32,930 bases of DNA from Armatimonadota bacterium (GCA_023392285.1 JAEVZK010000146.1:1-32930), one strand, 5' to 3'; shown: positions 8,111 to 16,928, counted from the stretch's first letter. Numbers and translations are program-made. Notes: generated by a model not told the origin, from the letters alone.

Positions 8111-10582
8111 CTACTTCTTCACACCCATATCGGCATTTGAATGATAGTAGTCGCCCAGCAGGTGCTCGGCGAAGTACTCCATCATCATCTGCGTAAAGTA
8201 GCCCTGCATCGGCCCGTAGCCGTGAGCTTGGCCCGGCATGATCATGAAGTCGAAGCGCTTGTTCGCTTTGATCAGCGCATTCACCAGCCGAATCGTGTTC
8301 GCCGGGTGAACGTTGTTGTCCATATCGCCGGTCACGAGCAGCAGAGCGCCCTTGAGGTTCGGTGCAAGCTCGACCGTGGTTGGCACCTTGATCTCGAACT
8401 TGGTTCCGGTGACCTTGCCGTCCTTGTCCTTGACCTCGACTTCCTTTAGGCCGTGATGCTGCTCGCTCCAATTCGCGTTGTAGATGTTGTTATCGTGATT
8501 GCCAGAGCTGGAAACTCCCACTTTGAAGAAGTCATTGTAGGGGGGCAAAAGCAGTGCGGCGGCGGTCATGAAGCCTCCACCTGAATGCCCATAGATTCCC
8601 ACGCGGTCCAGATCGATCCAAGGATAGCGCGCCGCAAGCTGTTCGATCCCCGCCTTCTTGTCTGCCAAGCCGTAGTCGCGCAGGTTGTAGTAGCCGTAGC
8701 TGTGGTAGGCGTTCGATCGCGCCGGATTGCCGCCACGGTTGCCAATCTGAACCACGATAAATCCAAGTTGAGCCAGGCGTTGATCGGCGGCGTTCACCGA
8801 GAACGTGTTGGAAACGCTCTCCGTTTGTGGACCCGGATACACGTGCGCAATGATCGGATACCTCTTGGAAGGGTCGAAATCCATCGGCTTGTAAAGATTC
8901 CCGTCGATTTCAGTGACGCCATCCGCCGCTTTGACGGTGAACCGCTCCGGCATGGTCCAGCCGCTCTGGATCAGAGGCGTTAGATCCATGGTCTCAAGCT
9001 CCATCAGTTCGCGGCCATTACCGTCCCTCAAAACCGCCTTCGGAATGAGATCGACTCGCGAAGCGGTGTCGACGATGAACTTCTGATCAGGCGATAGCGC
9101 ACTCGCGTGATCGGCATCCCCCGTATCGAGAAGCTGGAGATTCTTCCCGTCTGCCTTGACGCGGTACAGGTGACGGTTGTAAGGATTCTCGCCCGGCTCC
9201 CGACCTTCGCCGCGGACCCACAATAAATCTTTATCGGCGTCGACAGCCATGATCGCATCGGAGCGCCAAGGTCCAGTCGTCACCGCGTTCTTCAACTTGC
9301 CGTCATTGCTGTACCGGTAGTAATGGCCCCAGCCATCCCGCTCGGAGAACCAGACAAAGTCGCCGCCCGGCTTCATGTACTTGGGCGGTTGAAGCTCCAA
9401 GTAGGCGTTCTCGACACTCTCCGTCACGAGTGGAGTGATTTTGCCGCTGCCAAGGTCGATCTCGCAGAATTCAGCGTTGCGCTGAAGCCGGTCACGCCGA
9501 ACGAAGCGAAGTCGATCGGAAATGTCCGCTTTCTTGTCCTTTGCCGTCTTATCCTCTCGTTCAGGAAAGGCAACAAACATGATCTGTTGATCCTTCCACT
9601 TTTCGAGCTTCAGTTTCGAGAAATTCTTGGTTTCGCGATCGTACACGTCGAGCTCGTCCTGGGCCACGCCCTCTTCGCCAGGCATATCGTATTTGTAGGT
9701 CATCAAGGTGGGGCGCGGGTCGGCGAGATTATTGACCAGGTACAAATCCTTCACTTTCCGCTGATCCGAGCGCGAAACAAAGAAACGCTTGGAATCGCTC
9801 GACCAGGTAACTCCAGCCCTTACTCGCTTCTCCGGCTCTTTCTTCTTGTCCTGTTGTTGGTCCTGATCATCGTCGTTCTGCCGATTCATCTGCTGCTGAA
9901 ATTCGCGGCGATCTTCATAGCTTCCAAAGCTGTAGTCCTTCACGCCGTCCTTCGTCAGCTGAACCGGAGTTTGCTCCTTGCCGTCCACGACTTCCACCAG
10001 ATAAAGGTTGTGTTCAAAGGCGTAAACGAACGCCTTCTTGTCTGGTGAGTAGTTTCGGAAGTCGCGAGCTTGGCCGAAACCGCGTCGTCGCCCGCCCTGC
10101 TGATCGTCGCCATCTCCGTCATCGTCTTTCGCGCCGTCGCGCTTTGGCTTCACCTCCGCCAAAGTCTCCTTGGCAAGATCATATTCGTATAGCTTCTTGT
10201 CGACGGTGAACCGGATCGCGTCGCCTTTCGCGGTGAAGGTGATCGTGGTGATCGGCAAGGTGCCGGCGTCGTACGGACGCTTCGTCACTTCAGAGAGCAG
10301 CGCCGCCATTTTGGCTGAATCGAATAGAGGCGTCTTCTTCTTCGCGGCGGGATCGACTCGGTAGAAATGACTGCCCGAGCCATCCTTCCACACATACCAA
10401 AACTGGTTCGTCTTGTTGATCCAGCCGGGGGAAACACTCGAGCTGGAGTTATAAACTCGGATAGCATTGTTGAGCCGGTCCGCCAGCTTCCAGTTCGCCT
10501 GATTTGGACGGCTGATCGGTTGGGCGTGAAGGAATGCGCTGCAAAGGAGCAAGCTCGCGATCGTTGAGGTTCGTGAAATCAT
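8111..10582 (-). CDS. Secreted S9 family peptidase (DPP IV-like prolyl oligopeptidase)
   Basis: This is a predicted exported serine peptidase of 823 aa. A signal peptide (about residues 1-21) leads into a beta-propeller region like the DPP IV N-terminal domain (about 30-560) and a C-terminal alpha/beta hydrolase. The triad is Ser667 in GHSGGG, Asp at about 755 in DMDNNVHP and His787 in GQAHGYG. Dipeptidyl or acylaminoacyl peptidase activity on small peptides is expected. I chose the ATG at 10582 because a signal peptide follows it directly; ten more codons are open upstream. Two strongly charged low-complexity loops (D/G-rich, and D/Q/K-rich) interrupt the propeller. A TACACT -10-like hexamer lies 34 nt upstream. 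Confidence 0.92.
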   Translation of the reverse strand: MISRTSTIASLLLCSAFLHAQPISRPNQANWKLADRLNNAIRVYNSSSSVSPGWINKTNQFWYVWKDGSGSHFYRVDPAAKKKTPLFDSAKMAALLSEVTKRPYDAGTLPITTITFTAKGDAIRFTVDKKLYEYDLAKETLAEVKPKRDGAKDDDGDGDDQQGGRRRGFGQARDFRNYSPDKKAFVYAFEHNLYLVEVVDGKEQTPVQLTKDGVKDYSFGSYEDRREFQQQMNRQNDDDQDQQQDKKKEPEKRVRAGVTWSSDSKRFFVSRSDQRKVKDLYLVNNLADPRPTLMTYKYDMPGEEGVAQDELDVYDRETKNFSKLKLEKWKDQQIMFVAFPEREDKTAKDKKADISDRLRFVRRDRLQRNAEFCEIDLGSGKITPLVTESVENAYLELQPPKYMKPGGDFVWFSERDGWGHYYRYSNDGKLKNAVTTGPWRSDAIMAVDADKDLLWVRGEGREPGENPYNRHLYRVKADGKNLQLLDTGDADHASALSPDQKFIVDTASRVDLIPKAVLRDGNGRELMELETMDLTPLIQSGWTMPERFTVKAADGVTEIDGNLYKPMDFDPSKRYPIIAHVYPGPQTESVSNTFSVNAADQRLAQLGFIVVQIGNRGGNPARSNAYHSYGYYNLRDYGLADKKAGIEQLAARYPWIDLDRVGIYGHSGGGFMTAAALLLPPYNDFFKVGVSSSGNHDNNIYNANWSEQHHGLKEVEVKDKDGKVTGTKFEIKVPTTVELAPNLKGALLLVTGDMDNNVHPANTIRLVNALIKANKRFDFMIMPGQAHGYGPMQGYFTQMMMEYFAEHLLGDYYHSNADMGVKK

Positions 10583-10753
10583 GTCTCTTAAGGGGCCGGG
10601 ACTTGAGGCCACCGCTAGTGTACAGAATGGGGCGCGTTTGAGGTAGCCCCAGCTTCAACACCCGTGAAGCATTGCCCCACCTTCTAAGCCAACTGCTCCG
10701 AACTGGTTCCACCTTGCCGAACGGTAAGTCGCCTGCAGGACCTAATTTTGAGC

Positions 10754-10770
10754 GCCAACCGCAAGTTGGC
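10754..10770. other. Hairpin upstream of the DUF4255 gene
   Basis: A perfect inverted repeat, GCCAAC (10754-10759), loop cgcaa, GTTGGC (10765-10770), lies 40 nt before the start of the DUF4255 gene. It overlaps a possible promoter: TTGGCT at 10766-10771 and TATGGT at 10789-10794, spaced 17 nt. It could be an operator or incidental. Confidence 0.35.
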
Positions 10771-10809
10771 TGCAAAGCTGTGGCAAGATATGGTGGGGAA
10801 GGATGAGGG

Positions 10810-12030
10810 ATGATTCACGAGGTAGATGAGTCGATTAGGCGATTGTTGGCAGAGGAACTGCTCAAGACCGGCAACTCGCTGATCAAAGATGAAGGGCAGA
10901 TTGTCTTTGGGCTGCCAACCAGCGACGACAAGGACAAGAAGGCAAGGCTCTACCTGTATCTGCACGACGTGCGCGAGAACTTGCGCCTGCGGGATGAGAG
11001 CTTCCACCTCGTCAAAGGCCCGGAGGAGTGGTCGATTGGAAAGCGGCCAGCCCCGCTTCGCTTGGATATCTCTTATATCATCTCAGCCTCCGCCGAAGAT
11101 TCGCTGACCGAGCATCGGCTTCTTGGAGACGTCCTCGCCGTGTTGGTCAGAAACAACATCGTGCCTCCCAAGTTCCTGAGCGAGAGCTTGCGGGAGGAGG
11201 GATCGCAGGCACTGATGCTCGCGGTCGCTCAATCAGACCACCCGTCACAAAATGACGCACCGAAGCTATGGCAATCCCTCGCTCTACCTCTCAAGCCGAC
11301 GTTGACGCTCGTGGCGACGGCCAAGTTCAACCCTTACGAGACGAAGTTCATCCGAGTCGTGCGAGAAGCGATCTTTGCACTTGGGCAGGGAATCCATCCC
11401 GAAGGGCCGAATCGGCAGATGGACATCAAATCAATCCGAGTCTCCGCCGCAGGGATCGTGAGCGACCCTAAGAACAACAGGATTTTGAGAGATGTCAACG
11501 TCTCCATCGAGGGACGTCTGGAGCAGACAAATACGGATGATCGAGGCTTCTTCCACTTCGATAACCTGCCTCCGGGACGATATACGCTGAAGTTCCGAAA
11601 GAGCGGCTTTGGAATCGTCGAGATGGAGACGGTTGCGCCTCCGCCTGGACGATCCGATGCGCTGCAGCCAATGGATGTCGTGCTGACGCCCTTAACCGAC
11701 AAGGAAAAAGAGCAGGAAGAACAGGCAGTTCGGCAAGAGATTTTACGTGCGCCCTCCTTCGTCGACTCAAACCGCCTTCTCACCGTATCGCTTGTCGGCA
11801 CCCTGCGTTTCCCCGACGGCACACCCGCTGGCTACGTTCCTGTTCGAATTGGAAATCGAACTGCGGTGACCGATATCGACGGCACCTACCACTTCACCGG
11901 ATTGCCGCCCGGCGAGCACGAGATCATTGCTGAAGTTCCTGGACGTGGCGAAGTACCAGTGGTGAGTTCCAATGGCACCGCCGCGCTGCCTGAGTTGGTT
12001 CAAAGCGGAGGCAAGAAGGCTAAAGCATGA
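10810..12030 (+). CDS. DUF4255 (Pvc16 N-terminal-like) protein with two carboxypeptidase-regulatory-like repeats
   Basis: Residues 1 to about 190 match the DUF4255 pattern of Pvc16/Afp16-type proteins of contractile injection systems: a helical start, LYLYLHDVRENLRLRDE, then PLRLDISYII and LLGDVLAVL, and LWQSLALPLKPTLTLVA. Two beta-sandwich repeats of the carboxypeptidase regulatory type follow at about 210-295 and 325-400. They are recognisable by GFFHFDNLPPGRYTL and GTYHFTGLPPGEHEI. In injection systems Pvc16-like proteins cap the tube and sheath; that is family knowledge. No sheath, tube, baseplate or ClpV-like gene lies in this window, so a role in such a machine is unproven. A purine-rich ribosome site precedes the ATG. 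The stop overlaps the next start (ATGA). Confidence 0.8.
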   Translation: MIHEVDESIRRLLAEELLKTGNSLIKDEGQIVFGLPTSDDKDKKARLYLYLHDVRENLRLRDESFHLVKGPEEWSIGKRPAPLRLDISYIISASAEDSLTEHRLLGDVLAVLVRNNIVPPKFLSESLREEGSQALMLAVAQSDHPSQNDAPKLWQSLALPLKPTLTLVATAKFNPYETKFIRVVREAIFALGQGIHPEGPNRQMDIKSIRVSAAGIVSDPKNNRILRDVNVSIEGRLEQTNTDDRGFFHFDNLPPGRYTLKFRKSGFGIVEMETVAPPPGRSDALQPMDVVLTPLTDKEKEQEEQAVRQEILRAPSFVDSNRLLTVSLVGTLRFPDGTPAGYVPVRIGNRTAVTDIDGTYHFTGLPPGEHEIIAEVPGRGEVPVVSSNGTAALPELVQSGGKKAKA

Positions 12031-12299
12031 GTGGAGAACAGTTCGTCCAATATCCTCGCACGCAGCCAGACATGATCACGTGTCCGCGCTGCTCATCCCC
12101 GAACACAAGAAAGGTGGCTTACACCTGGTGGGGCGGAGCCTTGGGCCCATCGATCTGTAAGATGCAGAAGTGCAATGATTGCCGATTTGAGTTCAATCGG
12201 GTGACTCGCCAGTCGACCGGTAAGGTGATGTGGATCTATACCGGGGCAACGACCCTCCTCGCGCTGATCATCATCCTGATCATCACGTTCGTCAAGTAA
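12027..12299 (+). CDS. Small zinc-ribbon protein with a C-terminal membrane helix
   Basis: This 90 aa protein has a putative zinc ribbon, CPRC (C19, C22) paired with CNDC (C49, C52), plus an extra C44. A strongly hydrophobic helix at about residues 68-89 anchors it, with a single lysine at the end. It is coupled by ATGA overlap to the DUF4255 gene, which argues for a joint role. The name of the family is not recognised. The ribbon would lie on the cytoplasmic side if the tail is inserted as a tail anchor; that is inference. Confidence 0.8.
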   Translation: MSGEQFVQYPRTQPDMITCPRCSSPNTRKVAYTWWGGALGPSICKMQKCNDCRFEFNRVTRQSTGKVMWIYTGATTLLALIIILIITFVK

Positions 12300-12320
12300 T
12301 CGCGAACTGCCGTAAGCGCT

Positions 12321-13715
12321 TTAGCCGGGAATTCCGGGTTCGGTTAGCAACGCTGGATCGAGCGCCTTGCTAAGCGTCTCCTCGTCGATGAGACCTTTCT
12401 CCCGCACCACCGCCGGGATCGATTTCTTCTCGCGCAGCGCGGTCTTCACTACATCGGCGGCAGCCTGATAGCCGATGATTGGATTCAGCGCGGTAGCCAA
12501 GGAAGGCGACGTCTCTGCGTAGTGTCGACAAATTTCCTCGTTCGCAGTGATGCCCTTTACGCAGTTTTCGGTAAAGGTTTGAAGGGTGTTTGTAAGGACC
12601 TGCAGAGAGAACTGGGCCGCGAACGCCATGCCGGGCATCATCACGTTCAATTCCAATTGGCCCGCCTGAACGCACATGTCGATGTTGTGGCATTGACCCA
12701 TGATCTGGAAAAGAACGATGTTGAGATTTTCCGCCATGCTCGGATTCACTTTGCCTGGCATGATGCTGCTACCCGGCTGCACCGGAGGCAACACGATTTC
12801 GGCAAGCCCCGTAAGCGGGCCGGAGCACATTAGGCGAAGATCGTTGGTGATCCGTGTCAGCTCAAGGGCGAACATTCGCAACGCCGAGGACAGAGCCGAC
12901 ATCGGCAAGTTACTCTGCATCGCTTCGCGCAAATCGGTTGCCGGGCGGAAGGGAATTTGGGTGTATTCGTTGAGCTTGGCCACCACTTTAAACCGATAGT
13001 CCGGGTGGGTGTTCAGCCCGGTTCCTGCGGCAGATCCACCGATGCCCAGTTCCTCCAACTCGTGGGCGGCATTCTCCAGCCACACGCGCGACTTGGCAAG
13101 CGCGACTCCATAAGCCTTGAACTCTTGGCCAAGGCGAATCGGCACCGCATCTTGAAGATGAGTGCGGGCTGATTTCAGGATGTGGTCGAATTCCTTGCCC
13201 TTGGCGGTGAAGGCGAGCACGAGGTTGTCGACGGTTTCGAGGAGCGGGTTCAACATCATGCGGGCCATGATGCGCATCGCGCTTGGAAACGTGTCGTTGG
13301 TGGATTGGCCATAGTTCGGATGATCGTTCGGATTCACCCTTTTGTATTCACCCAACTTGCCGCCCAGAATCTCCTCCGCGCGATTGGCGAGGACCTCGTT
13401 ACAGTTCATGTTGAAGCTGGTGCCGGCTCCCATGTGGAACACGTCGACCGGAAATTGGTCGCGAAACTTGCCCAGCAAAATTTCGTCCGCAGCCTGGATG
13501 ATCGCTCCTCCGATTTCCGCATCGAGCAATCCCAGTTCAGTGTTCGCTTCGGTACAAGCTTTCTTGAGGAGAATATAGGCTTCGATCATCTTCGGATGCT
13601 CGGTCAGCCCGCTGATCTGAAAGAGATTGCGAGATCGTTCTGCCTGCGACCCCCAGTAGGCACCTACCGGCACCTCGACGTTGCCTAAACTATCCTTCTC
13701 GACACGAAACTCCAT
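12321..13715 (-). CDS. Aspartase/fumarase superfamily lyase, probably aspartate ammonia-lyase
   Basis: This 464 aa protein is a full-length member of the class II fumarase/aspartase family. The superfamily signature GSSIMPGKVNP, containing the catalytic serine loop, is intact. Earlier substrate-site motifs read MGAGTSFNMN, NYGQSTND and ARTHLQDAVP. The AGTS and QSTND forms lean to aspartase (aspartate to fumarate plus ammonia), while GTGLNTHPDY and THLQDA also occur in fumarases, so the choice is about 65:35. The active enzyme is a cytosolic homotetramer. A TAAACT hexamer 6 nt before the ATG suggests a leaderless transcript separate from the oxidase gene upstream. Confidence 0.85.
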   Translation of the reverse strand: MEFRVEKDSLGNVEVPVGAYWGSQAERSRNLFQISGLTEHPKMIEAYILLKKACTEANTELGLLDAEIGGAIIQAADEILLGKFRDQFPVDVFHMGAGTSFNMNCNEVLANRAEEILGGKLGEYKRVNPNDHPNYGQSTNDTFPSAMRIMARMMLNPLLETVDNLVLAFTAKGKEFDHILKSARTHLQDAVPIRLGQEFKAYGVALAKSRVWLENAAHELEELGIGGSAAGTGLNTHPDYRFKVVAKLNEYTQIPFRPATDLREAMQSNLPMSALSSALRMFALELTRITNDLRLMCSGPLTGLAEIVLPPVQPGSSIMPGKVNPSMAENLNIVLFQIMGQCHNIDMCVQAGQLELNVMMPGMAFAAQFSLQVLTNTLQTFTENCVKGITANEEICRHYAETSPSLATALNPIIGYQAAADVVKTALREKKSIPAVVREKGLIDEETLSKALDPALLTEPGIPG

Positions 13716-13721
13716 GGCAGA

Positions 13722-13727
13722 AGTTTA
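13722..13727 (-). promoter_or_regulatory. -10-like TAAACT, leaderless promoter of the aspartase/fumarase gene
   Basis: On the minus strand TAAACT ends exactly 6 nt before the ATG at 13715, the distance expected when transcription begins at the start codon. No Shine-Dalgarno and no clear -35 are seen. The same hexamer precedes the starts at 24117 and 24634. Confidence 0.5.
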
Positions 13728-13737
13728 CTTGCTTGAA

Positions 13738-13766
13738 GGCCGCCCCCCAGGAACCAGGGGGCGGCC
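13738..13766 (-). terminator. Strong hairpin downstream of the FAD oxidase gene
   Basis: A perfect 10-bp GC stem, GGCCGCCCCC (13738-13747) with GGGGGCGGCC (13757-13766), has a 9-nt loop. It lies between the FAD oxidase stop and the next gene on the same strand. On the minus strand the trailing sequence begins TTCAAG, a poor U-tract, so it is a weakly typical terminator. It could instead stabilise the upstream mRNA. Confidence 0.6.
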
Positions 13767-13776
13767 CAGAACCTTC

Positions 13777-15162
13777 TCAGTCTCGAATTCCGCTTCCGGA
13801 AAACGCGAAGCGGTTGGCCGGATCGACCTCATCTTTCACTTGCTTCAGCCGAGCCCAATTCGACTCATCGAGGACACGCTCAATCTGGCTGGAGGTGAGA
13901 TTCTCACCGATGAACGTCATCGGCCCTCTCGAAAGAATCTGATGCTCGACGCTGGAAAGGAGCTTTTCAGCTTGCGCCTCGATCATGGGTGGCGCGACGA
14001 AAATCGGCACGCCCAGCATGTGCAAAAGATATTTCGCCTCACGGTGGCTGGTCGCGCAAGTAGCATGTGCATTTCGTGCAGTCTGCCCGGCGATATGCCG
14101 AATCTGGATCATCAGGTTCGGCGAAGATGCCATTTCGCCTGCTTCTCGGAGGAAAGGCTGAATATCTTCGGTCGCAAACTCGCGCAAGAGTGCCCCAGTC
14201 CCCTGAAACGGAACAGGATCGACCGGATCGTTGAAAATGGTTGCGCATTCGCTATAAGGCATCGGACGGAAGTTGTCCATAAAGCTGCCCCCAAGACTAC
14301 GGATCGGATGCAGCAGTGCTTCCGATTCCTCGGTCGAAGCAGTCGAGCAAGCAATCACGATCGCGAACGACTTGCCTTGCAGAGGCTCAGGAACAAAGGG
14401 AACGGGCGGGAGGTGGATGAGTTGGAAAGCGGAGCTGATCTCCTCAGAAAGATCCTTCGTCCACTCCAACCAAGCCGTCATGACTTCTTCCGCCCGCTCG
14501 ACCGGATAAAACACCGATCCCCCGAAGATCTCCGCGTGACGAAAGAGTTGCACATCGATCCGAGTAATCACGCCCAGTCCGCCACCGCCGCCTCGGATGG
14601 CCCACAAAAGCTCAGGATTTTCGGTTTCACTCGCATGAACGATCGAGCCATCGCTTTTCACCATCTCGACCGCCCGAATGGTATCGATGCCAAGCCCATA
14701 CTTGCGGATCATCAGGTTGTATCCGCCTCCGAGAAGATAGCCGACCGCGCCAACGTCGGGCGAAGAGCCGGAGAGAGGGGCGAGGCCAAGCTCGGATGCT
14801 GGCCTAATCACGTCGGTCCAAGTCGCGCCCCCTCCAATTTTCGCGATTCCCGTGGCGATATCGATAGTGACTCCGTTCATCGAGCGCATGTTGATCAGCA
14901 GTCCGTCACACGCTTTCATCTGCCCGTGCCCAGTCGTTTGAATGCCCACTGTCAAGTTATTTTTCGCCGCAAATCTCAAGCCAAGCTGAACATCAGCAAC
15001 GGTTTTCGGCTCCAGAACCGCTTGGGCAGCGTGCGTGGTGACCAAGTTCCAAGCGCTGCTTGCCTCTCCAAAGCCTTCGTCGCCCGGCAGGAAAAGCTCC
15101 CCGACCAACGTCTTCCTTAACTCTTCGACTCCCTCGAACTCTCCTGTTTTGATTGCATTCAT
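13777..15162 (-). CDS. FAD-binding oxidoreductase, berberine bridge enzyme (BBE) family
   Basis: This 461 aa PCMH-type flavoprotein has the covalent-FAD region TTGHGQ with His79. It also has the FAD-binding stretch GYLLGGGYN at about 145, the RGGGGGLGVITR loop, and the C-terminal BBE motif ending KDEVDPANRF. Such enzymes oxidise alcohols or sugars with molecular oxygen; the substrate cannot be predicted. No signal peptide is seen. A ribosome site GGGAGAG precedes the ATG. It is transcribed divergently from the M29 aminopeptidase gene with 126 bp between them. A long open frame on the opposite strand is a shadow. Confidence 0.9.
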   Translation of the reverse strand: MNAIKTGEFEGVEELRKTLVGELFLPGDEGFGEASSAWNLVTTHAAQAVLEPKTVADVQLGLRFAAKNNLTVGIQTTGHGQMKACDGLLINMRSMNGVTIDIATGIAKIGGGATWTDVIRPASELGLAPLSGSSPDVGAVGYLLGGGYNLMIRKYGLGIDTIRAVEMVKSDGSIVHASETENPELLWAIRGGGGGLGVITRIDVQLFRHAEIFGGSVFYPVERAEEVMTAWLEWTKDLSEEISSAFQLIHLPPVPFVPEPLQGKSFAIVIACSTASTEESEALLHPIRSLGGSFMDNFRPMPYSECATIFNDPVDPVPFQGTGALLREFATEDIQPFLREAGEMASSPNLMIQIRHIAGQTARNAHATCATSHREAKYLLHMLGVPIFVAPPMIEAQAEKLLSSVEHQILSRGPMTFIGENLTSSQIERVLDESNWARLKQVKDEVDPANRFAFSGSGIRD

Positions 15163-15276
15163 AAATTCTCTCCCTCGCCCATTTTAAGGCAACAGGAGGT
15201 AGTTTGGCGATGTTGCACCGGTGTTGTAATAGGCCCGGGACTATCGATGTAGGACCTTTCCAAAAATTTGGCGCGG

Positions 15277-15282
15277 TAACCT
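15277..15282 (+). promoter_or_regulatory. -10-like TAACCT, leaderless promoter of the M29 aminopeptidase gene
   Basis: TAACCT ends exactly 6 nt before the ATG at 15289 (spacer ctgcag). The cutC gene shows almost the same arrangement (TAGCTT, spacer ctgcgc). No Shine-Dalgarno precedes the start. Confidence 0.45.
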
Positions 15283-15288
15283 CTGCAG

Positions 15289-16410
15289 ATGCTCGACCCC
15301 CGCGTTACGAAGCTGGCCCAGCTTCTCTGCACTCATTCAACCCAGCTTGGTCCAGACGACAAGGTGCTCATCCATGCGTTCGATATCCCCGAGGAAGCAA
15401 CCGCGGAAATTGTAAGGGTGGCTCGGTCGACGGGCGCACAGGTGGCGGTTCGCCTCGAATCCAATCTAGTGCGACGCGAGCTGATGATGGGCATGACGGA
15501 GCAAAACGCTCGCACGATCGCGTCGATCGAAAAGTTCGAAATGGAGCAGATGACCGCCTATCTTGCGCTTCGAGGAACGCACAACTATGCGGAGCTCGGA
15601 GATGTCGATGAGCAAACCTTAAAGATGTGGGCCAAGGAATACCAGACGCCGGTGGTCTTTGGGGTCCGTGTGCCAAAGACGAAGTGGGCGGTACTTCGCT
15701 GGCCAACTCCGGGTATGGCTCAACAGGCGAATATGAGCACTCCCAGCTTCGAGAAATTCTTCTTCGATGTCTGCACGCTCGATTATGCGAAAATGGCGAA
15801 GGCGTGTAAGCCTCTCGCAGACCTGATGAATCGCACCGACATGGTGAGGGTTACCGCCCCCGGCACCGACTTTACGTTATCGATCAAAGACATTGGCGCA
15901 GTACCTTGCACCGGCGAGCGCAACATCCCGGATGGCGAGTGTTTCTCGGCGCCCGTGAGAGATTCGGTCAATGGCGTCGTTCAATTCAACACCGTCTCCC
16001 TTTATCAAGGCACCGAATTCAAGGACATTCGCTACGTGATCAAGAATGGCCGAATCGAAGAGGCCTCCGCTGGCACTAACACCGAAAAGATCAACGAGAT
16101 TCTCGACACCGATGCGGGCGCGCGCTACTTCGGTGAATTTGCGATCGGTTTTAACCCGTACGTGCTGCATCCGATGAAAGACACGTTGTTTGACGAGAAG
16201 ATCGCCGGATCGCTCCACTTCACCCCAGGGAACGCCTACGATCCGCCCGGAGGCAATGGCAACAAGAGCTCGATTCATTGGGATACCGTCTTAATCCAAC
16301 GGCCGGATTATGGCGGAGGAGAAATCTATTTCGATGATGTCCTGATCCGAAAAGATGGCCTGTTTGTGCCAGACGATCTTCAAGAACTCAATCCGGAGCG
16401 GCTCGCCTGA
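15289..16410 (+). CDS. M29 family aminopeptidase (AmpS/PepS-like)
   Basis: This 373 aa protein is a dinuclear-metal exopeptidase of the thermophilic M29 family, releasing N-terminal amino acids from peptides in the cytosol. The expected metal ligands are all in place: Glu217 in NIPDGE, Glu283 in FGEFAIG, His310 in GSLHFTPGNAY, and His330 with Asp332 in SSIHWD. Length is close to the family's (about 370-410 aa). It stands alone on the plus strand, divergent from the FAD oxidase. The start is supported by the -10-like hexamer rather than by a ribosome site. Confidence 0.93.
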   Translation: MLDPRVTKLAQLLCTHSTQLGPDDKVLIHAFDIPEEATAEIVRVARSTGAQVAVRLESNLVRRELMMGMTEQNARTIASIEKFEMEQMTAYLALRGTHNYAELGDVDEQTLKMWAKEYQTPVVFGVRVPKTKWAVLRWPTPGMAQQANMSTPSFEKFFFDVCTLDYAKMAKACKPLADLMNRTDMVRVTAPGTDFTLSIKDIGAVPCTGERNIPDGECFSAPVRDSVNGVVQFNTVSLYQGTEFKDIRYVIKNGRIEEASAGTNTEKINEILDTDAGARYFGEFAIGFNPYVLHPMKDTLFDEKIAGSLHFTPGNAYDPPGGNGNKSSIHWDTVLIQRPDYGGGEIYFDDVLIRKDGLFVPDDLQELNPERLA

Positions 16411-16430
16411 TCCTCATCCGATCTTCACCA

Positions 16431-16460
16431 TTTGAGGGGTAGCGGCTGGGGAACCTCAAA
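16431..16460 (+). terminator. Inverted repeat after the M29 aminopeptidase gene, possible terminator
   Basis: TTTGAGG (16431-16437) and CCTCAAA (16454-16460) form a perfect 7-bp stem with a 16-nt loop, followed by cgttt. It lies 21 nt after the stop codon. The long loop and short T-run make it only a moderate terminator candidate. Confidence 0.4.
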
Positions 16461-16508
16461 CGTTTAATCATTGCCTAACAAAGGAAATCTAGCAAGAAGG
16501 AGAGCAAA

Positions 16509-16883
16509 ATGAAAAAAATGATTTCGAATGCAGTTGCGATTCTCGCGGTAGCCTCGTTTACCGCCGCGCCCCTTTCGGTCAGCGCACAAACCTCGCATCG
16601 GCAGCAAACAAAGAATACGTGGCGAAATTTGGCCATTGGATCGGGGGTTATCGGCTTGCTCGGCCTTCTAAAGGGCGATAAATTCCTTACCTTCGCCGGT
16701 GCCGCCGGAGCCTTGTATTCGGCCAACCGATACGAGCAAGATCGGAAGAGCCAAAGCCGCGAGCAACGGGCACGAGCGGCAATGTTCCGCAAGACCTCGT
16801 TCGTGAGAAACGGTCACACCTACAAACGCAGAACGGTCTACAAGAACGGCCACAAGTATTACCAGTTCTACAGAGCCAAATAA
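16509..16883 (+). CDS. Small secreted protein of unknown function
   Basis: This 124 aa basic protein has a clear signal peptide (residues 1-26, cleavage likely SVSA-Q). A glycine/alanine-rich hydrophobic stretch follows (about 38-70, WRNLAIGSGVIGLLGLL), then an RYEQDRKSQSREQRAR segment and a repeated NGHTYKRRTVYKNGHKYY tail. A strong AAGGAG ribosome site precedes the ATG and an intrinsic terminator follows, so it is a well-defined single-gene unit. I recall similar small proteins from Armatimonadota genomes but know no function. The tail could bind an anionic surface polymer; that is a guess. Confidence 0.85.
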   Translation: MKKMISNAVAILAVASFTAAPLSVSAQTSHRQQTKNTWRNLAIGSGVIGLLGLLKGDKFLTFAGAAGALYSANRYEQDRKSQSREQRARAAMFRKTSFVRNGHTYKRRTVYKNGHKYYQFYRAK

Positions 16884-16906
16884 GGGTCTTACGGATCAGC
16901 AAAGGG

Positions 16907-16928
16907 GCCGCCTCAGGGCGGCTCTTTT
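16907..16928 (+). terminator. Intrinsic terminator after the small secreted protein gene
   Basis: The stem GCCGCC (16907-16912) and GGCGGC (16917-16922) with tetraloop TCAG is followed by TCTTTT. It starts 23 nt after the stop codon and is the best rho-independent terminator in the window. Confidence 0.85.

Noticed and set aside
9323..10048. A 241-codon open frame antisense to the S9 peptidase
   Set aside because: The minus-strand peptidase reads through the whole stretch with family-like propeller sequence; the hydrophobic plus-strand translation is its complement.
13681..15120. A 479-codon open frame on the plus strand
   Set aside because: It lies antisense to the FAD oxidase, whose BBE-family motifs are unmistakable. 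Its translation has no recognisable motifs and the skewed codon use of the real gene explains the lack of stops.
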